A stretch of DNA of 64,000 nucleotides, from positions 1-64,000 of the forward strand of contig ONAJ01000018.1 in the NCBI GenBank assembly GCA_900315775.1, written 5' to 3'. A program made the translations under genes and the position numbers. Numbering within the stretch: the first letter of the stretch is position 1; each line of letters starts with the position of its first letter. Under the pieces are notes generated by a model that was given only the letters and a program-made list of their open reading frames with translations, searched no databases and was not told the origin of the DNA. This document shows positions 36,162 to 45,954 of the stretch, piece after piece. This DNA is from an uncultured Prevotella sp. (GTDB taxonomy: Bacteria; Bacteroidota; Bacteroidia; Bacteroidales; Bacteroidaceae).

Positions 36162-36418
36162 TTAAGAGTAACGATTGCCTTTTTGAACGCATTGCGCTGA
36201 CCGCGGATAAGACCAGCCTTTGTATAGCGGCTTGAACGCTTACCTGCATAACGCATAGTGTTCACATCCTCTACTGTAACATTGTACAGCTCTTCGACTT
36301 CCTTCTTTATCTCAAGCTTGTTAGCCTCAGGGCGAACAATGAAGCCATAGCGGTTAGGCTGCTTGTCTGTAATCTTGGTCATCTTCTCAGTGACCAATGG
36401 TTTAATGATAAATGCCAT
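36143..36418 (-). CDS. rplW: 50S ribosomal protein L23 (C-terminus replaced)
   Basis: 91 residues. [35 protein letters not shown] and [20 protein letters not shown] are normal for Bacteroidetes L23. After VTLK the expected ending (an EGxxIDFYSNI-type strand) is absent. Instead the frame reads GQYVN-stop, which is the rplB start region read out of frame. L23 is the docking site for SRP and trigger factor; the lost strand is short and terminal. Confidence 0.93.
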   Translation of the reverse strand: MAFIIKPLVTEKMTKITDKQPNRYGFIVRPEANKLEIKKEVEELYNVTVEDVNTMRYAGKRSSRYTKAGLIRGQRNAFKKAIVTLKGQYVN

Positions 36419-36438
36419 AATTCTATGTCTCCTCTAAT

Positions 36439-37065
36439 TTATTTCAAGATTCCGTCGATAGTCTCCAGAGACTTCTCTGTCATAACAAGCACGTCTGCGT
36501 TCAAAACCTTGTAAGTATTGAGCGTAGAAGCAAGCATAACCTCAGCCTTCTGTAAGTTACGAGCCGACAAATATACATTTTTATTTACTTCTGGCAAAAC
36601 GAGAAGCATTTTCTTGTCATCACATTTAAGATTTTTTGCAATATTTACAAATTCTTTAGTTTTTGGAGCCTCCATAGCGAAGTCTTCAAGTACGATGATT
36701 GCATTCTCCTGTGCCTTGTAAGTGAGAGCACTCTTACGAGCGAGTTTCTTTACTTTCTTGTTCAGTTTGAAACCGTAGTTACGTGGTTTAGGACCGAATA
36801 CACGACCACCACCAACGAGAACTGGAGAGTTGATGTCACCACGACGAGCGCCACCACTACCCTTCTGACGGATAAGTTTACGTGTAGAACCAGCGTGCTC
36901 ACTGCGCTCCTTAGACTTTGCTGTACCCTGGCGCTGATTAGCCAAGTACTGCTTTACGTCCATATACACAACGTGGTCGTTAGGTTCAATTGCGAAGATA
37001 GATTCGTTTAACGTAACCTTTCTTCCGGTCTCCTGACCTTTGATGTTTAATACGTTAATTTCCAT
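36439..37065 (-). CDS. rplD: 50S ribosomal protein L4
   Basis: 208 residues with [20 protein letters not shown] in the extended loop lining the tunnel, and [20 protein letters not shown]. Its start codon overlaps the rplC stop by one base (TAATG). Confidence 0.98.
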   Translation of the reverse strand: MEINVLNIKGQETGRKVTLNESIFAIEPNDHVVYMDVKQYLANQRQGTAKSKERSEHAGSTRKLIRQKGSGGARRGDINSPVLVGGGRVFGPKPRNYGFKLNKKVKKLARKSALTYKAQENAIIVLEDFAMEAPKTKEFVNIAKNLKCDDKKMLLVLPEVNKNVYLSARNLQKAEVMLASTLNTYKVLNADVLVMTEKSLETIDGILK

Positions 37066-37679
37066 TACTTGTTAATAATTACTGTTGAACCATTACAACC
37101 AGCTACTGAGCCCTTAACAATGATAAGGTTGTTCTCTGGTATTACCTTTAACACTCTGAGGTTTTGCGTGGTTACTCTTTCACCACCCATGTGGCCACCC
37201 ATGCGCATTCCCTTAAACACCTTTGCAGGGTAAGAACATGCACCGATAGATCCCGGCTTACGAGCGCGGTCGTCCTGACCGTGGGTGCTCTGACCGACAC
37301 CACCAAAACCATGGCGCTTCATAACGCCCTGGAAACCTTTACCTTTAGAAGTACCAACTACGTCAACGAACTCTGTACCTTCAAAGATGTCAACTGTAAT
37401 TGTGTCACCGAGGTTGTGCTCCTCGTCAAACTTGAACTCGGCCAAGTGGTACTTTGGTGTTGTACCGGCTTTCTTGAATACTCCCATCATTGGTTTTGTG
37501 GTGTTCTTTTCTTTCTTCTCACCAAAAGCCAACTGCAGGGCTGCGTAACCGTCTTTCTCGACAGTCTTCACCTGAGTAACAACACAAGGACCAGCTTCGA
37601 TAACAGTGCACGGAACATTCTTACCGTCGGCACTGAAAACGGATGTCATTCCGATTTTCTTTCCTAATAATCCTGGCAT
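37065..37679 (-). CDS. rplC: 50S ribosomal protein L3
   Basis: 204 residues: [40 protein letters not shown] with the extension reaching the peptidyl transferase centre, and [20 protein letters not shown]. First gene of the supercluster here; rpsJ, normally directly upstream, is absent and a promoter with a long leader takes its place. Confidence 0.98.
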   Translation of the reverse strand: MPGLLGKKIGMTSVFSADGKNVPCTVIEAGPCVVTQVKTVEKDGYAALQLAFGEKKEKNTTKPMMGVFKKAGTTPKYHLAEFKFDEEHNLGDTITVDIFEGTEFVDVVGTSKGKGFQGVMKRHGFGGVGQSTHGQDDRARKPGSIGACSYPAKVFKGMRMGGHMGGERVTTQNLRVLKVIPENNLIIVKGSVAGCNGSTVIINK

Positions 37680-37860
37680 TTCAGTTTAAAATTTTAATAA
37701 ATTATGTATGTTATATTTGTTTCTTTTCAAGTGTCACTGCACAAACTATGCTCACAAAACACACTCAAAAAGAAACACACTTTTACTTCCTGCTTGAAGT
37801 GTAAGTCGCTCTTTATCAGCGTATTGTTAGCGTTTTAGCCAGCGCAATACTCACTTTTAG
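37680..37860 (-). promoter_or_regulatory. Long 5' leader of the ribosomal supercluster
   Basis: About 180 bases lie between the probable transcription start (near 37860) and the rplC start. On the minus strand an early hairpin is visible: GTATTG and CAATAC enclosing GCG/CGC. A later AAGTGT pairs with ACACTT. No ORF is present. Leaders of this size on r-protein operons often bind a ribosomal protein (L4 in E. coli); here that is only a possibility. The rest of 37898-38023 holds no feature I can name. Confidence 0.45.
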
Positions 37861-37865
37861 CGGGG

Positions 37866-37897
37866 CAAAGGTACGAACTTTTTTCCGTTCCACCAAA
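37866..37897 (-). promoter_or_regulatory. Promoter of the ribosomal supercluster
   Basis: Minus strand TTTG (37897-37894), 20 bases, TACCTTTG (37873-37866). Confidence 0.75.
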
Positions 37898-38023
37898 CTT
37901 TTTTCATTATTTTTTCATCTTCTTTCTCCTCTCACTTCCTTGATTCTCAGTGTAAAAAGTAACACTTCAAAATAAGAAACAATTATTTATTGTTAATTTG
38001 TAGCTTGTTATTAATTATTTTTT

Positions 38024-38031
38024 TACCTTTG
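38024..38031 (+). promoter_or_regulatory. -7 box of glsA-glsB
   Basis: TACCTTTG, 29 bases before ATG 38060; the -33 box is not at consensus spacing. Confidence 0.5.
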
Positions 38032-38059
38032 CACGTGATTTTACATTTTTGCTATCAAA

Positions 38060-38875
38060 ATGATTGAGAAGACAGTCGATTTAGACAAAATACTTAAGGA
38101 TAAACTCGGCGACAAGACGAAGTTTGTACCTTCTGCTCTCGTGGGTTGGTTGAAGAAGATTATCCACGAGGACGAAGTGAACAGATTTCTTTGGGAGTCC
38201 AAGGACGTGACAGGAACGCCGTGGCTCGAGGCCTGTGTAAAATATCTGGAAATGGACCTCGAGATAAAGGGTATGGAGAACCTTCCCAGCAAGGACGACG
38301 GACGTCTATATACCATAGTGTCCAACCATCCTCTTGGCGGTGTTGACGGAGTAGCTTTAGGAGCCATCATCGGGCGCCACTATGACAGTCGTTTCCGCTA
38401 TCTTGTCAACGACCTCCTTATGAACCTGCCCGGACTTGCACCGCTGTGTATCCCCATCAACAAGACAGGAAAGCAGGGACGCGACTTCCCCGCAATGGTA
38501 GAGGCTGGCTTCCAAAGCAACAATCACATGTTGATGTTCCCTGCCGGAATATGTTCCAGGAAGCGCAACGGTGTTATTCGCGACATCCCTTGGAAGAAGA
38601 CGTTCATAACAAAAAGCATACAATACCAGCGTGACGTAGTGCCCATCCACTTCGAGGGCAAGAACTCAAAGTTCTTCTACCGCCTGGCAAACTTCAGCGA
38701 CCGTTTTCTGCCGTTCAACTTAGCAATGTTGTTCCTGGTTGACGAGATGTATAAGAACGTTGGCAAGTCGTTTACCATAACGATAGGCAAGCCCATTCCC
38801 TGGCAGACCTTCGACAAATCGAAGAACCACAACCAGTGGGCGCAGTGGGTACAGGACAGAGTTTACGAATTATGA
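38060..38875 (+). CDS. glsA: PlsC-like O-acyltransferase (glycine lipid synthesis, GlsA type)
   Basis: 271 residues, a PlsC-family acyltransferase. The catalytic block is SNHPLGGVDGVALG, with five residues between His and Asp instead of the usual four. A second motif, LMFPAGICSRKRNGVIRD, resembles the substrate-binding FPEG block. In Bacteroides, an enzyme of this type (GlsA) adds the second acyl chain to N-acyl-glycine, giving glycine lipids; the partner GlsB lies 21 bases downstream here. It is membrane-associated and cytoplasm-facing. The adjacent partner strongly supports the name; lysophosphatidate acylation is the alternative. Confidence 0.8.
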   Translation: MIEKTVDLDKILKDKLGDKTKFVPSALVGWLKKIIHEDEVNRFLWESKDVTGTPWLEACVKYLEMDLEIKGMENLPSKDDGRLYTIVSNHPLGGVDGVALGAIIGRHYDSRFRYLVNDLLMNLPGLAPLCIPINKTGKQGRDFPAMVEAGFQSNNHMLMFPAGICSRKRNGVIRDIPWKKTFITKSIQYQRDVVPIHFEGKNSKFFYRLANFSDRFLPFNLAMLFLVDEMYKNVGKSFTITIGKPIPWQTFDKSKNHNQWAQWVQDRVYEL

Positions 38876-38896
38876 CGATATATAATTAGAGGATAC

Positions 38897-39889
38897 ATGG
38901 AAAAGCCAATTATCGCACCCATCGAGAGGGAGTTGCTACTAAAAGAACTGACACCCGACAAGCAGCTCCGAATGACTAACAAAAGTCACAACGAGATTTA
39001 CATCATCACCGCCCACGACTCTCCCAACGTAATGAGAGAGATAGGCAGACTGCGCGAAGAAGCCTTCCGCGAGGCTGGTGGCGGCACGGGACTGGACTGC
39101 GACATCGACGAGTTCGACACCTGTGAGAACTGTTACAAGCAGCTCATTGTGTGGAACCCCGAGACGCACGAGATTATCGGTGGCTACCGTTATCTTATGG
39201 GTTCCGACTGGCAGATGGACGATAACGGACAACCCATCCTCGCCACAAGCCACATGTTCAAATTCTCTGAGAAGTTCCTGCGTGAATATATGCCTTACAC
39301 CGTAGAGTTGGGACGTTCCTTCGTCTCTTTGGAGTACCAGAACATCAAAAAGAACAGCAAGAGCATCTTCGCTCTCGACAACCTCTGGGACGGTCTGGGT
39401 GCCCTCTACGTCATAAAGCCCGAACTGAAATACTTCTTTGGCAAGGTAACCATGTATCCCTCATATATCCGCAAGGGTCGCGACATGATTCTTTATTTCC
39501 TCAAGAAACACTTCAACGACAAGGAAGGACTTATCACTCCTATGAAACCATTGGAGTTAGAGACTCCCGAAGAGGAACTGAAGAAGATATTCAAGTACGA
39601 CAACTTCCGCGACAACTACAAGGTGCTCAATCAGGAAATCCGCAAGATGGGCTACAACATTCCGCCGCTTGTCAATGCCTACATGAACCTGTCACCCACG
39701 ATGAAACTCTTCGGCACAGCAATAAACTACGGTTTTGGCGACGTCGAGGAGACAGGTATCCTTATCGCTATGGACGAGATCCTCGAGGAGAAACGCGTGC
39801 GCCACATCGACAGTTACATCAAGGAGCACCCCGAGCATCTTAAGATTACCAGCGGGGCAAACAAGATTTTCTATAAGAGTAAGGAGTAA
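38897..39889 (+). CDS. glsB: GNAT-type N-acyltransferase (glycine lipid synthesis, GlsB type)
   Basis: 330 residues, related to ornithine-lipid OlsB and 'hemolysin-like' acyltransferases (PF13444). EIGRLREEAFREAGGGTG (about 49-66), YRYLMG and YTVELGRSFVSLEYQ are recognisable. It is expected to N-acylate glycine with a 3-hydroxy fatty acid from acyl-ACP as the first step of glycine lipid synthesis. Directly follows glsA and precedes a convergent dGTPase gene by 3 bases. Confidence 0.8.
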   Translation: MEKPIIAPIERELLLKELTPDKQLRMTNKSHNEIYIITAHDSPNVMREIGRLREEAFREAGGGTGLDCDIDEFDTCENCYKQLIVWNPETHEIIGGYRYLMGSDWQMDDNGQPILATSHMFKFSEKFLREYMPYTVELGRSFVSLEYQNIKKNSKSIFALDNLWDGLGALYVIKPELKYFFGKVTMYPSYIRKGRDMILYFLKKHFNDKEGLITPMKPLELETPEEELKKIFKYDNFRDNYKVLNQEIRKMGYNIPPLVNAYMNLSPTMKLFGTAINYGFGDVEETGILIAMDEILEEKRVRHIDSYIKEHPEHLKITSGANKIFYKSKE

Positions 39890-39892
39890 TCC

Positions 39893-41230
39893 CTACACCA
39901 CAGGCAGACTTATTCCGTTAATCTTCTGGAACACGTCGAGAGCATATACGTCGGTCATTCCGCTGACGTAGTCTATCACTGACATGATACGTGTCTCCAA
40001 GTTCTCACTGCGTATGTCGTACTGACTGCTCACCCTGTCAAGCAACTGCTTTGAGTAGAAGCGGTCGGGATGCATCACAGCATCCATCATCGACTCCATA
40101 AGAGTAGCAAGAATCTTATAACCGCTCAACTCCACGTCGAGCACGGGCTTACTCTTGTAAATCTTCTGTATCGACATCTTCGTACAACGCTTATAAGCCT
40201 CTCTCTGCAGAGGTGCTATATTATCTATGAGACTGCCTTCAAAGGTCCCGTCAAGTATCTCTTGCTCATGTTCCATAAAGGCATCAACACAGCAGTTCTC
40301 GAGTTTTCCAATCACACAGGCTCTCATATACACCACCTTCTCGCTAACATCGGTAATACCCTCGTCGTGTATCCTCTTGCGTATATTCTCCTTCATATCG
40401 TCATCGAAGAATCCCAAGAGCATACTCTCCGTCTCCTCAAACGACAGTATCATCAGCTTATGAGCATCCTCAATGTCCATTATCTCGTAACAGATATCGT
40501 CGGCAGCCTCAACGAGATATACCAGCGGATGACGAACGTAGCTCAGCGGCTCTCCGGGTTTCGACTTACATGTTATGCCCATTTCGTCGGCTATTCTCTG
40601 GTATATCTCCTTCTCTGAGTCAAAGAATCCGAACTTTCCTTTCTTTCCGGCGCACGACGATGCAAAGGGGTACTTCACTATGCTGGCAAGGGTGGAATAG
40701 GTCATTGCGAAACCGCCTTCTCTTCGTCCGAGGAAACGATGACTGAGAATCCTGAAGGCATTGGCATTTCCCTCGAAGTGTGTGATGTCATCCCAGAAAG
40801 CCTTGCTCACCTCGTCTTTAAGGAACAGTCCACCGCCCTCACTGAAGAACGACTGTATAGCCTTCTCTCCGCTATGTCCGAAAGGCGGGTTACCCATATC
40901 GTGAGCCAGACATGCCGCACTCACTATCGTTCCCATCTGTGGTATCAGCGTCTCAGCGTACGCCGGTGTTGCCTGTACCAGTCGGTGTGCCACATCATTA
41001 CCCAGTGACATTCCCACACTCGCCACCTCAAGGGAGTGCGTCAGTCGGTTATGCACAAACACGCTGCCCGGCAACGGGAACACCTGTGTCTTGTTCTGCA
41101 TACGTCGGAACGGAGCCGAAAAGATTAGTCTGTCGTAGTCACGCTTGAACTCCGAACGTTCATCATGACGCTCTACATGTCTGTTTTCCTGTCCTAAGCG
41201 CTTATAAGTAATGAGTTTCTCCCAGTCCAT
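39893..41230 (-). CDS. dgt: dGTP triphosphohydrolase-like HD protein
   Basis: 445 residues. It hydrolyses dNTPs (classically dGTP) to deoxynucleoside and triphosphate. The HD site is complete: [25 protein letters not shown] (His) and [18 protein letters not shown] (His-Asp). The long form with an extra helical C-terminal half is normal. ATG 41230 ([14 protein letters not shown]) is the start; the longer frame from 41257 would begin upstream of the -7 box. Divergent from dut, so two nucleotide-pool enzymes share one intergenic region. Confidence 0.92.
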   Translation of the reverse strand: MDWEKLITYKRLGQENRHVERHDERSEFKRDYDRLIFSAPFRRMQNKTQVFPLPGSVFVHNRLTHSLEVASVGMSLGNDVAHRLVQATPAYAETLIPQMGTIVSAACLAHDMGNPPFGHSGEKAIQSFFSEGGGLFLKDEVSKAFWDDITHFEGNANAFRILSHRFLGRREGGFAMTYSTLASIVKYPFASSCAGKKGKFGFFDSEKEIYQRIADEMGITCKSKPGEPLSYVRHPLVYLVEAADDICYEIMDIEDAHKLMILSFEETESMLLGFFDDDMKENIRKRIHDEGITDVSEKVVYMRACVIGKLENCCVDAFMEHEQEILDGTFEGSLIDNIAPLQREAYKRCTKMSIQKIYKSKPVLDVELSGYKILATLMESMMDAVMHPDRFYSKQLLDRVSSQYDIRSENLETRIMSVIDYVSGMTDVYALDVFQKINGISLPVV

Positions 41231-41246
41231 AATCTTAAAATTTTTG

Positions 41247-41254
41247 CAAAAGTA
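41247..41254 (-). promoter_or_regulatory. -7 box of dgt
   Basis: Minus strand TACTTTTG, 16 bases before the start codon, giving a near-leaderless mRNA. No clear -33 box. Confidence 0.4.
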
Positions 41255-41263
41255 CACAAATTA

Positions 41264-41295
41264 TTTGAATGTTGGAAATAATTTATGTACCTTTG
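41264..41295 (+). promoter_or_regulatory. Promoter of dut operon
   Basis: TTTG 41264-41267, 20 bases, TACCTTTG 41288-41295; start codon at 41313, so the leader is about ten bases. Confidence 0.72.
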
Positions 41296-41312
41296 CACAT
41301 TATTTTATATAT

Positions 41313-41747
41313 ATGGTTAAGGTAAAGATTATAAACAAGGGACATCAGCAACTACCAGCATACGCCACACCACAGAGTGCCGGCATGGATTTGCGTGCCA
41401 ACATCGACGCAGCTATAACGCTCAAGCCTATGGAACGCAAACTGATTCCCACAGGACTTTTTATGGCTCTCCCTGAGGGCTACGAGGCTCAGGTGCGTCC
41501 ACGTAGCGGACTGGCACTGAAACATGGCATCACCGTTCTTAACTCGCCAGGCACCATCGATGCCGACTACAGAGGCGAGGTTGGTGTGATACTCATAAAC
41601 CTCTCACAGGAGGACTTCATCATCAACGACGGCGAACGCATAGCACAAATGGTTATAGCACGTCACGAGACTGCCGATTTCGAACAGGTGGAGGTCCTCG
41701 ACGATACGGAACGTGGCGAAGGTGGTTATGGACATACGGGTATTTAA
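41313..41747 (+). CDS. dut: dUTP diphosphatase
   Basis: 144 residues, trimeric dUTPase that makes dUMP and keeps uracil out of DNA. The motifs are in order: SAGMDLRAN (1), [11 protein letters not shown] (2), [13 protein letters not shown] (3), ERIAQMV (4), [11 protein letters not shown] (5). ATG 41313 begins [20 protein letters not shown]; the upstream frame from 41211 crosses the promoter. The TPR lipoprotein gene starts inside its last 20 bases. Confidence 0.96.
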   Translation: MVKVKIINKGHQQLPAYATPQSAGMDLRANIDAAITLKPMERKLIPTGLFMALPEGYEAQVRPRSGLALKHGITVLNSPGTIDADYRGEVGVILINLSQEDFIINDGERIAQMVIARHETADFEQVEVLDDTERGEGGYGHTGI

Positions 41748-43476
41748 ACATATTGCATTTATCGTTTCCTGCGCGCTCTTTGTCGCATGCGGAAAGACTG
41801 CGTTGAAGGAGCAGAAGAGTATTCCTTCTGTGGACTATAACACTGCACAGAAGGTTAAGTACTTCTATGCTGAGTCGGTTACGCAACTGCAGAAGGGCAA
41901 CTACGACGCTGCCTTCGACCTTCTCAAGCACTGCATAGAACTTAACCCTTATGCTGCGGAGGCTTATTACGGACTTACTCCACTTTATGCCGAGATGGGA
42001 ATGGACACCCTGGCTCTCGAAAACATGGAGAAGGCAGTAAGTCTGCGACCGGACAACGTCACCTATCAGGAGCGACTGGCGCAGACCTATTTAGGTACTA
42101 AGCAGTGGGACAAAGCCATTAACACCTACGAACGCATAATGTCCTATTCGCCGACAAGAACTGACGTGCTGGGAATTCTCATACAACTCTACGGACAGGA
42201 CAAGGACTACGACAACATTATACGCTGCCTTGACAGGGTGGAGAATATCGAAGGAGCATCCGAGCAGACAGCACTCTCAAAGATGCACATATACTCGTTG
42301 AAGGGAGAGAAAGACAAGGAGCTACAGGTACTGGAGGATCTTGTCAAGAAACATCCTAACGACATGAACTATCGCGTCATGAAGGGCAACTGGCTCATCC
42401 AGAACGGCATGCACGCGGAGGCTTTCGAGGAGTACCAGTTTGCGCTGCGTCAAGACCCTAAGCACGTTGCAGCCAGACTGTCGCTACTCGATTACTATCG
42501 TACCCTCGACAAGGACTCGTTGGCTAACGCCCTGCAGGAGGATATCCTTGAGAGTCCCGAGATACCTACCAACGACAAGGTGATGCTCGTAAGAAAGGTT
42601 GTTGCGGAGAACGAGCAGAACGGTGCCGACAGCACCCAGGTACTCGACCTTTTCAACCGTGTGCTCAGCAAGCCACAGCACTCTGCCGACATGACGGCAA
42701 TGTATGCTGCCTACCTGCAGATGAAGAACTTCCCGCAGGACAGCATCAACACCGTATATTACCAGGCTCTGAAGATTGAGCCCGACAATGCCTCTGTGCG
42801 CCTTGCCCTTATACAGTCGCTATGGAAAGAACAGAACTTCGACGAGATAATCCGTCTGTCGAAGGAGGCAACGCAGTATAACCCCGACGAGATGGCGTTC
42901 TACTATTTCCTTGGCGTGTGCTACTTCCAGAAGGGCAATAACGATGCGTCTCTCGATGCCCTGCGTCGCGGAGTAAGTCAGATAAACTCCAAGAGCAACA
43001 AGGAATTCGTCAGCGACTTCTACGCCATCATGGGCGACATCCTCCACGAGAAGGGGAAATCCACCGAGGCATATGCCGCCTACGACAGCTGTCTGCAGTG
43101 GAAGCCCGACAACATCTCGTGTCTTAACAACTACGCCTACTTCCTCAGCGAGGAGGACAAAGACCTCGACAAGGCGGAGCGAATGAGCAAGAAGACTATC
43201 GACGAGGAGCCCGAGAACCCTACATATCTTGACACCTACGCCTGGATTCTCTTCAAACAGCAGCGTTATGAGGAGGCACAGAAGTACATCGACAAGGTCT
43301 TGGAACTGAGTCCGTCACCCGATGCCACCCTACTGGAGCATGCTGGCGACATTTACTCAAAGACGAGCAACACCAAGGAGGCAGTAGTCTTCTGGAAGAA
43401 AGCCCTTGAGGGAAAGAGCAAGAATGCCAAACTCATCAGAAAGAAGATTAAGCAAAGGAAGTATCTCATAAAATGA
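41728..43476 (+). CDS. Tetratricopeptide-repeat lipoprotein
   Basis: 582 residues. Lipoprotein signal [20 protein letters not shown] with Cys at residue 21. Almost the whole mature part is TPR helices ([87 protein letters not shown]), about a dozen repeats. It overlaps dut by 20 bases and the next gene by 4, so translation is coupled. The order dut / TPR / DUF4292 / EnvC-like is one I recall as conserved in Bacteroidetes. That suggests a scaffold for outer-membrane or peptidoglycan assembly. Confidence 0.87.
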   Translation: MDIRVFKHIAFIVSCALFVACGKTALKEQKSIPSVDYNTAQKVKYFYAESVTQLQKGNYDAAFDLLKHCIELNPYAAEAYYGLTPLYAEMGMDTLALENMEKAVSLRPDNVTYQERLAQTYLGTKQWDKAINTYERIMSYSPTRTDVLGILIQLYGQDKDYDNIIRCLDRVENIEGASEQTALSKMHIYSLKGEKDKELQVLEDLVKKHPNDMNYRVMKGNWLIQNGMHAEAFEEYQFALRQDPKHVAARLSLLDYYRTLDKDSLANALQEDILESPEIPTNDKVMLVRKVVAENEQNGADSTQVLDLFNRVLSKPQHSADMTAMYAAYLQMKNFPQDSINTVYYQALKIEPDNASVRLALIQSLWKEQNFDEIIRLSKEATQYNPDEMAFYYFLGVCYFQKGNNDASLDALRRGVSQINSKSNKEFVSDFYAIMGDILHEKGKSTEAYAAYDSCLQWKPDNISCLNNYAYFLSEEDKDLDKAERMSKKTIDEEPENPTYLDTYAWILFKQQRYEEAQKYIDKVLELSPSPDATLLEHAGDIYSKTSNTKEAVVFWKKALEGKSKNAKLIRKKIKQRKYLIK

Positions 43477-44351
43477 AAATAGTAAGAATAGTAACCATCA
43501 TATTCTGCTGCACACTGTTTGCTGCCTGTGCAACACAGAAGCAGACCGTCGGCAGCGCCACATCGTCACAGACCGCCGACGTACGGTCTGTTGAGAAGAA
43601 AAAGAAGGAGTTCATACGAAAGGTCTATGACAACGCCACCTTTAGCAGGAACATCGTCTCGAAGATAGACTTCTCGTTGAGTGCAGGCTCACAGAACATC
43701 TCTGTCGGCGGTTCTCTCCACATGCGCAAGGACGACGTGATAAGGATTCAGCTCTTCGTGCCCATCATAGGCATCGAGGCAGGACGTCTGGAGTTCACCA
43801 AGGACTACGTGATGATAGTTGACCGCATCCACTCGGAGTACATCAAGGCAGACTACAACCAGGTGGACTTCCTGAGGAACAATGGACTTAACTTCTACTC
43901 TCTGCAGGCGCTCTTCTGGAACGAGCTGTTCATCCCGGGCAAGGACAAGGTTACCGACGGCACACTGAAGGTCTTTGATGTTGACCTGCAGGAGTCGGCA
44001 CCGATGTCGGCAGTATCGCTGCATCAGGGTTATCTCGACTACATGTGGAGAGCCGACAACGACAAGGCTTTCATCCACGAGACTAACGTGCAGTACAGTC
44101 ATCCGAAGGACGGCACAACGTCTGTGCAGTGTCTCTACGACAACTTCAAAGCCCTCGGCAGCAAGAACTTCCCTACAAGCATAGCGCTTAGTCTTAGCAC
44201 TAACGCCACAAAACAGGCGCGAAAGATGCAGATAAAGATGAAGCTTAACTCCCTCGACACCAGCGACGATTGGGATCCGCGCACTACCGTATCAAAGAAA
44301 TACAAGGAGGTTAGCGTTGACGACGTACTAAAGAAAATCATGAGTCTGTAA
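43473..44351 (+). CDS. DUF4292 lipoprotein (LolB-like fold expected)
   Basis: 292 residues. Signal and lipobox FAAC (Cys at residue 19), then a Ser/Thr/Lys linker. The body begins ISVGGSLHMRKDDVIRIQLF and continues IGIEAGRLEFTKDYVMIVDR. This matches the DUF4292 family, whose pattern resembles LolA/LolB lipoprotein carriers. It overlaps the TPR gene by 4 bases (ATGA) and is one base from the EnvC-like gene. Role in envelope assembly is inferred. Confidence 0.82.
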   Translation: MKIVRIVTIIFCCTLFAACATQKQTVGSATSSQTADVRSVEKKKKEFIRKVYDNATFSRNIVSKIDFSLSAGSQNISVGGSLHMRKDDVIRIQLFVPIIGIEAGRLEFTKDYVMIVDRIHSEYIKADYNQVDFLRNNGLNFYSLQALFWNELFIPGKDKVTDGTLKVFDVDLQESAPMSAVSLHQGYLDYMWRADNDKAFIHETNVQYSHPKDGTTSVQCLYDNFKALGSKNFPTSIALSLSTNATKQARKMQIKMKLNSLDTSDDWDPRTTVSKKYKEVSVDDVLKKIMSL

Positions 44352-44352
44352 A

Positions 44353-45954
44353 ATGAAGAAACTTATCACCATAATACTCGCCGCTGCCCTTTTCCTCCCC
44401 TTGGGAGCACAGACAAGGAAGTCCTCGTCAGCGAAGAAGGCAACGACACATAAGACTACCACCCAGAAGAAGAAAGGTGGCAAGACTGCTACTGCCGGTA
44501 AGAAATCTTCCACCAAGAAGAGCAAGGAGCCTACATACACCAACGCTTCTATAAAGGGTTTGCAGAACGAGCGCCAACAGATACAGAAGAAGATTAAGGA
44601 ACAGGAGCAACTCCTCAGGGCAAACAAAGCCGACGTGAAGAAGCGCCTGAGCAACCTCGTTGCTCTTAACTCCGAAATAGACCAGAGAAAGAGAACCATT
44701 GAAACCATTCAGAAGGACATCGTGGCTCTCGACGGCAACATAGAACTGCTCACCACACAGCTTGCCACCCTGGAGCAGCAGCTTCAGGCACATAAGCAGA
44801 ACTACGTCAAGTCTCTGCGCTATATGGCACGTACCAGAAGCATCGAGGAACAGCTCATGTTCATCTTCTCTGCCAAGAACCTCACCCAGATGTATCGTCG
44901 TCTGCGTTTCGTTCGCGACTATGCCGCTTATCAGCGCACACAGGGCGAGATGGTAAAGGCTAAGCAGGCGCAGATTACTGCCAAGCACAAGGAGCTTGAG
45001 AAGGTTAAGGGCGACAAGAGCAACATGCTCTACAAGGGCAAGAAAGAGCAGGAGGCACTACAGGGACAACAGGCTGAACAGCAGAAGATGGTTTCGTCTC
45101 TGAAGAAGCAGCAAAAGACAATACAGGGAATCATCGACGACCAAAAGAAGAAAGATGCTGCCCTGAACGCACAGATTGACCGTTTGGTAGCCGAAGAGGT
45201 GGCAAAGGCAAAGGCTCGTGCCGAAGCGGAGGCAAAGCGCAAGGCGGAGGCTGAGCGTAAGCGTAAGGCGGAGGAGCTGGCACGCAAGAAGGCGGAGGCA
45301 GAACGCATAGAACGCGAGAATGCCCGTCGTGTTGCTGAGGCACGTGAGCGCGAAGAACGTGCAAGGGCTCGTGCCGAGGAAGCTTCGGCAAGAGACAAGG
45401 AACGTGCCGAGATGGAGGCACGTCGTGCTTCCGCAGAACGTGAGGCTGCCGAGAGGAAGGCTAAGGTGGAGAACGAACGTAGCAACCGCGAGGTGGAACG
45501 TGCCAGGGAGGCTTCTCACGAGGCGCTGACATTCAGCAGCGAGGACCGTGCGCTGAGCAGCAACTTCGAGAGCAACCGCGGACGTCTGCCGATGCCTATC
45601 ACTGGTGGCTATCGCATCGTGAGCCACTTCGGACAGTATAACGTGGATGGTCTTAAAAACGTCACCCTCGACAATAAAGGTATCAACATTCTCGGCAGCC
45701 CTGGCGCCCAGGCCCGTTCTATCTTCAACGGCGAGGTGAGTGCCGTCTTCAGTTTCGGAGGCCAGATGATTGTCATGGTGCGTCACGGAAAGTACATCTC
45801 CGTATATTGCAACCTCCGTTCGGTAAGCGTCAGCAGGGGTCAGAAGGTCAGCACACGTCAGGTTCTCGGAACCGTTGGCTCGGAGAACATCCTTCAGTTC
45901 CAGTTGCGCAAGGAGACGGCAAAGCTTAATCCCGAGTCGTGGTTAGGACGCTAA
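44353..45954 (+). CDS. EnvC-like murein hydrolase activator with degenerate LytM domain
   Basis: 533 residues. Signal peptide (residues 1-19), Lys/Thr/Ser-rich linker, then a long coiled coil (about 65-400) with a highly charged Ala/Glu/Arg section (AEAKRKAEAERKRKAEE). The C-terminal ~120 residues are a LytM/M23 fold. The metal ligands are missing: the usual HxxxD region reads LDNKGINILG, and the usual HxH reads LQFQLRK. It should therefore activate an amidase rather than cut peptidoglycan itself, as EnvC does. Its last 12 bases overlap the convergent M20 gene. Confidence 0.88.
   Translation: MKKLITIILAAALFLPLGAQTRKSSSAKKATTHKTTTQKKKGGKTATAGKKSSTKKSKEPTYTNASIKGLQNERQQIQKKIKEQEQLLRANKADVKKRLSNLVALNSEIDQRKRTIETIQKDIVALDGNIELLTTQLATLEQQLQAHKQNYVKSLRYMARTRSIEEQLMFIFSAKNLTQMYRRLRFVRDYAAYQRTQGEMVKAKQAQITAKHKELEKVKGDKSNMLYKGKKEQEALQGQQAEQQKMVSSLKKQQKTIQGIIDDQKKKDAALNAQIDRLVAEEVAKAKARAEAEAKRKAEAERKRKAEELARKKAEAERIERENARRVAEAREREERARARAEEASARDKERAEMEARRASAEREAAERKAKVENERSNREVERAREASHEALTFSSEDRALSSNFESNRGRLPMPITGGYRIVSHFGQYNVDGLKNVTLDNKGINILGSPGAQARSIFNGEVSAVFSFGGQMIVMVRHGKYISVYCNLRSVSVSRGQKVSTRQVLGTVGSENILQFQLRKETAKLNPESWLGR

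Noticed and set aside
45058..45786. 242-codon minus-strand frame
   Set aside because: Antisense to the charged coiled coil of the EnvC-like protein; low-complexity Leu/Cys/Ser-rich translation.
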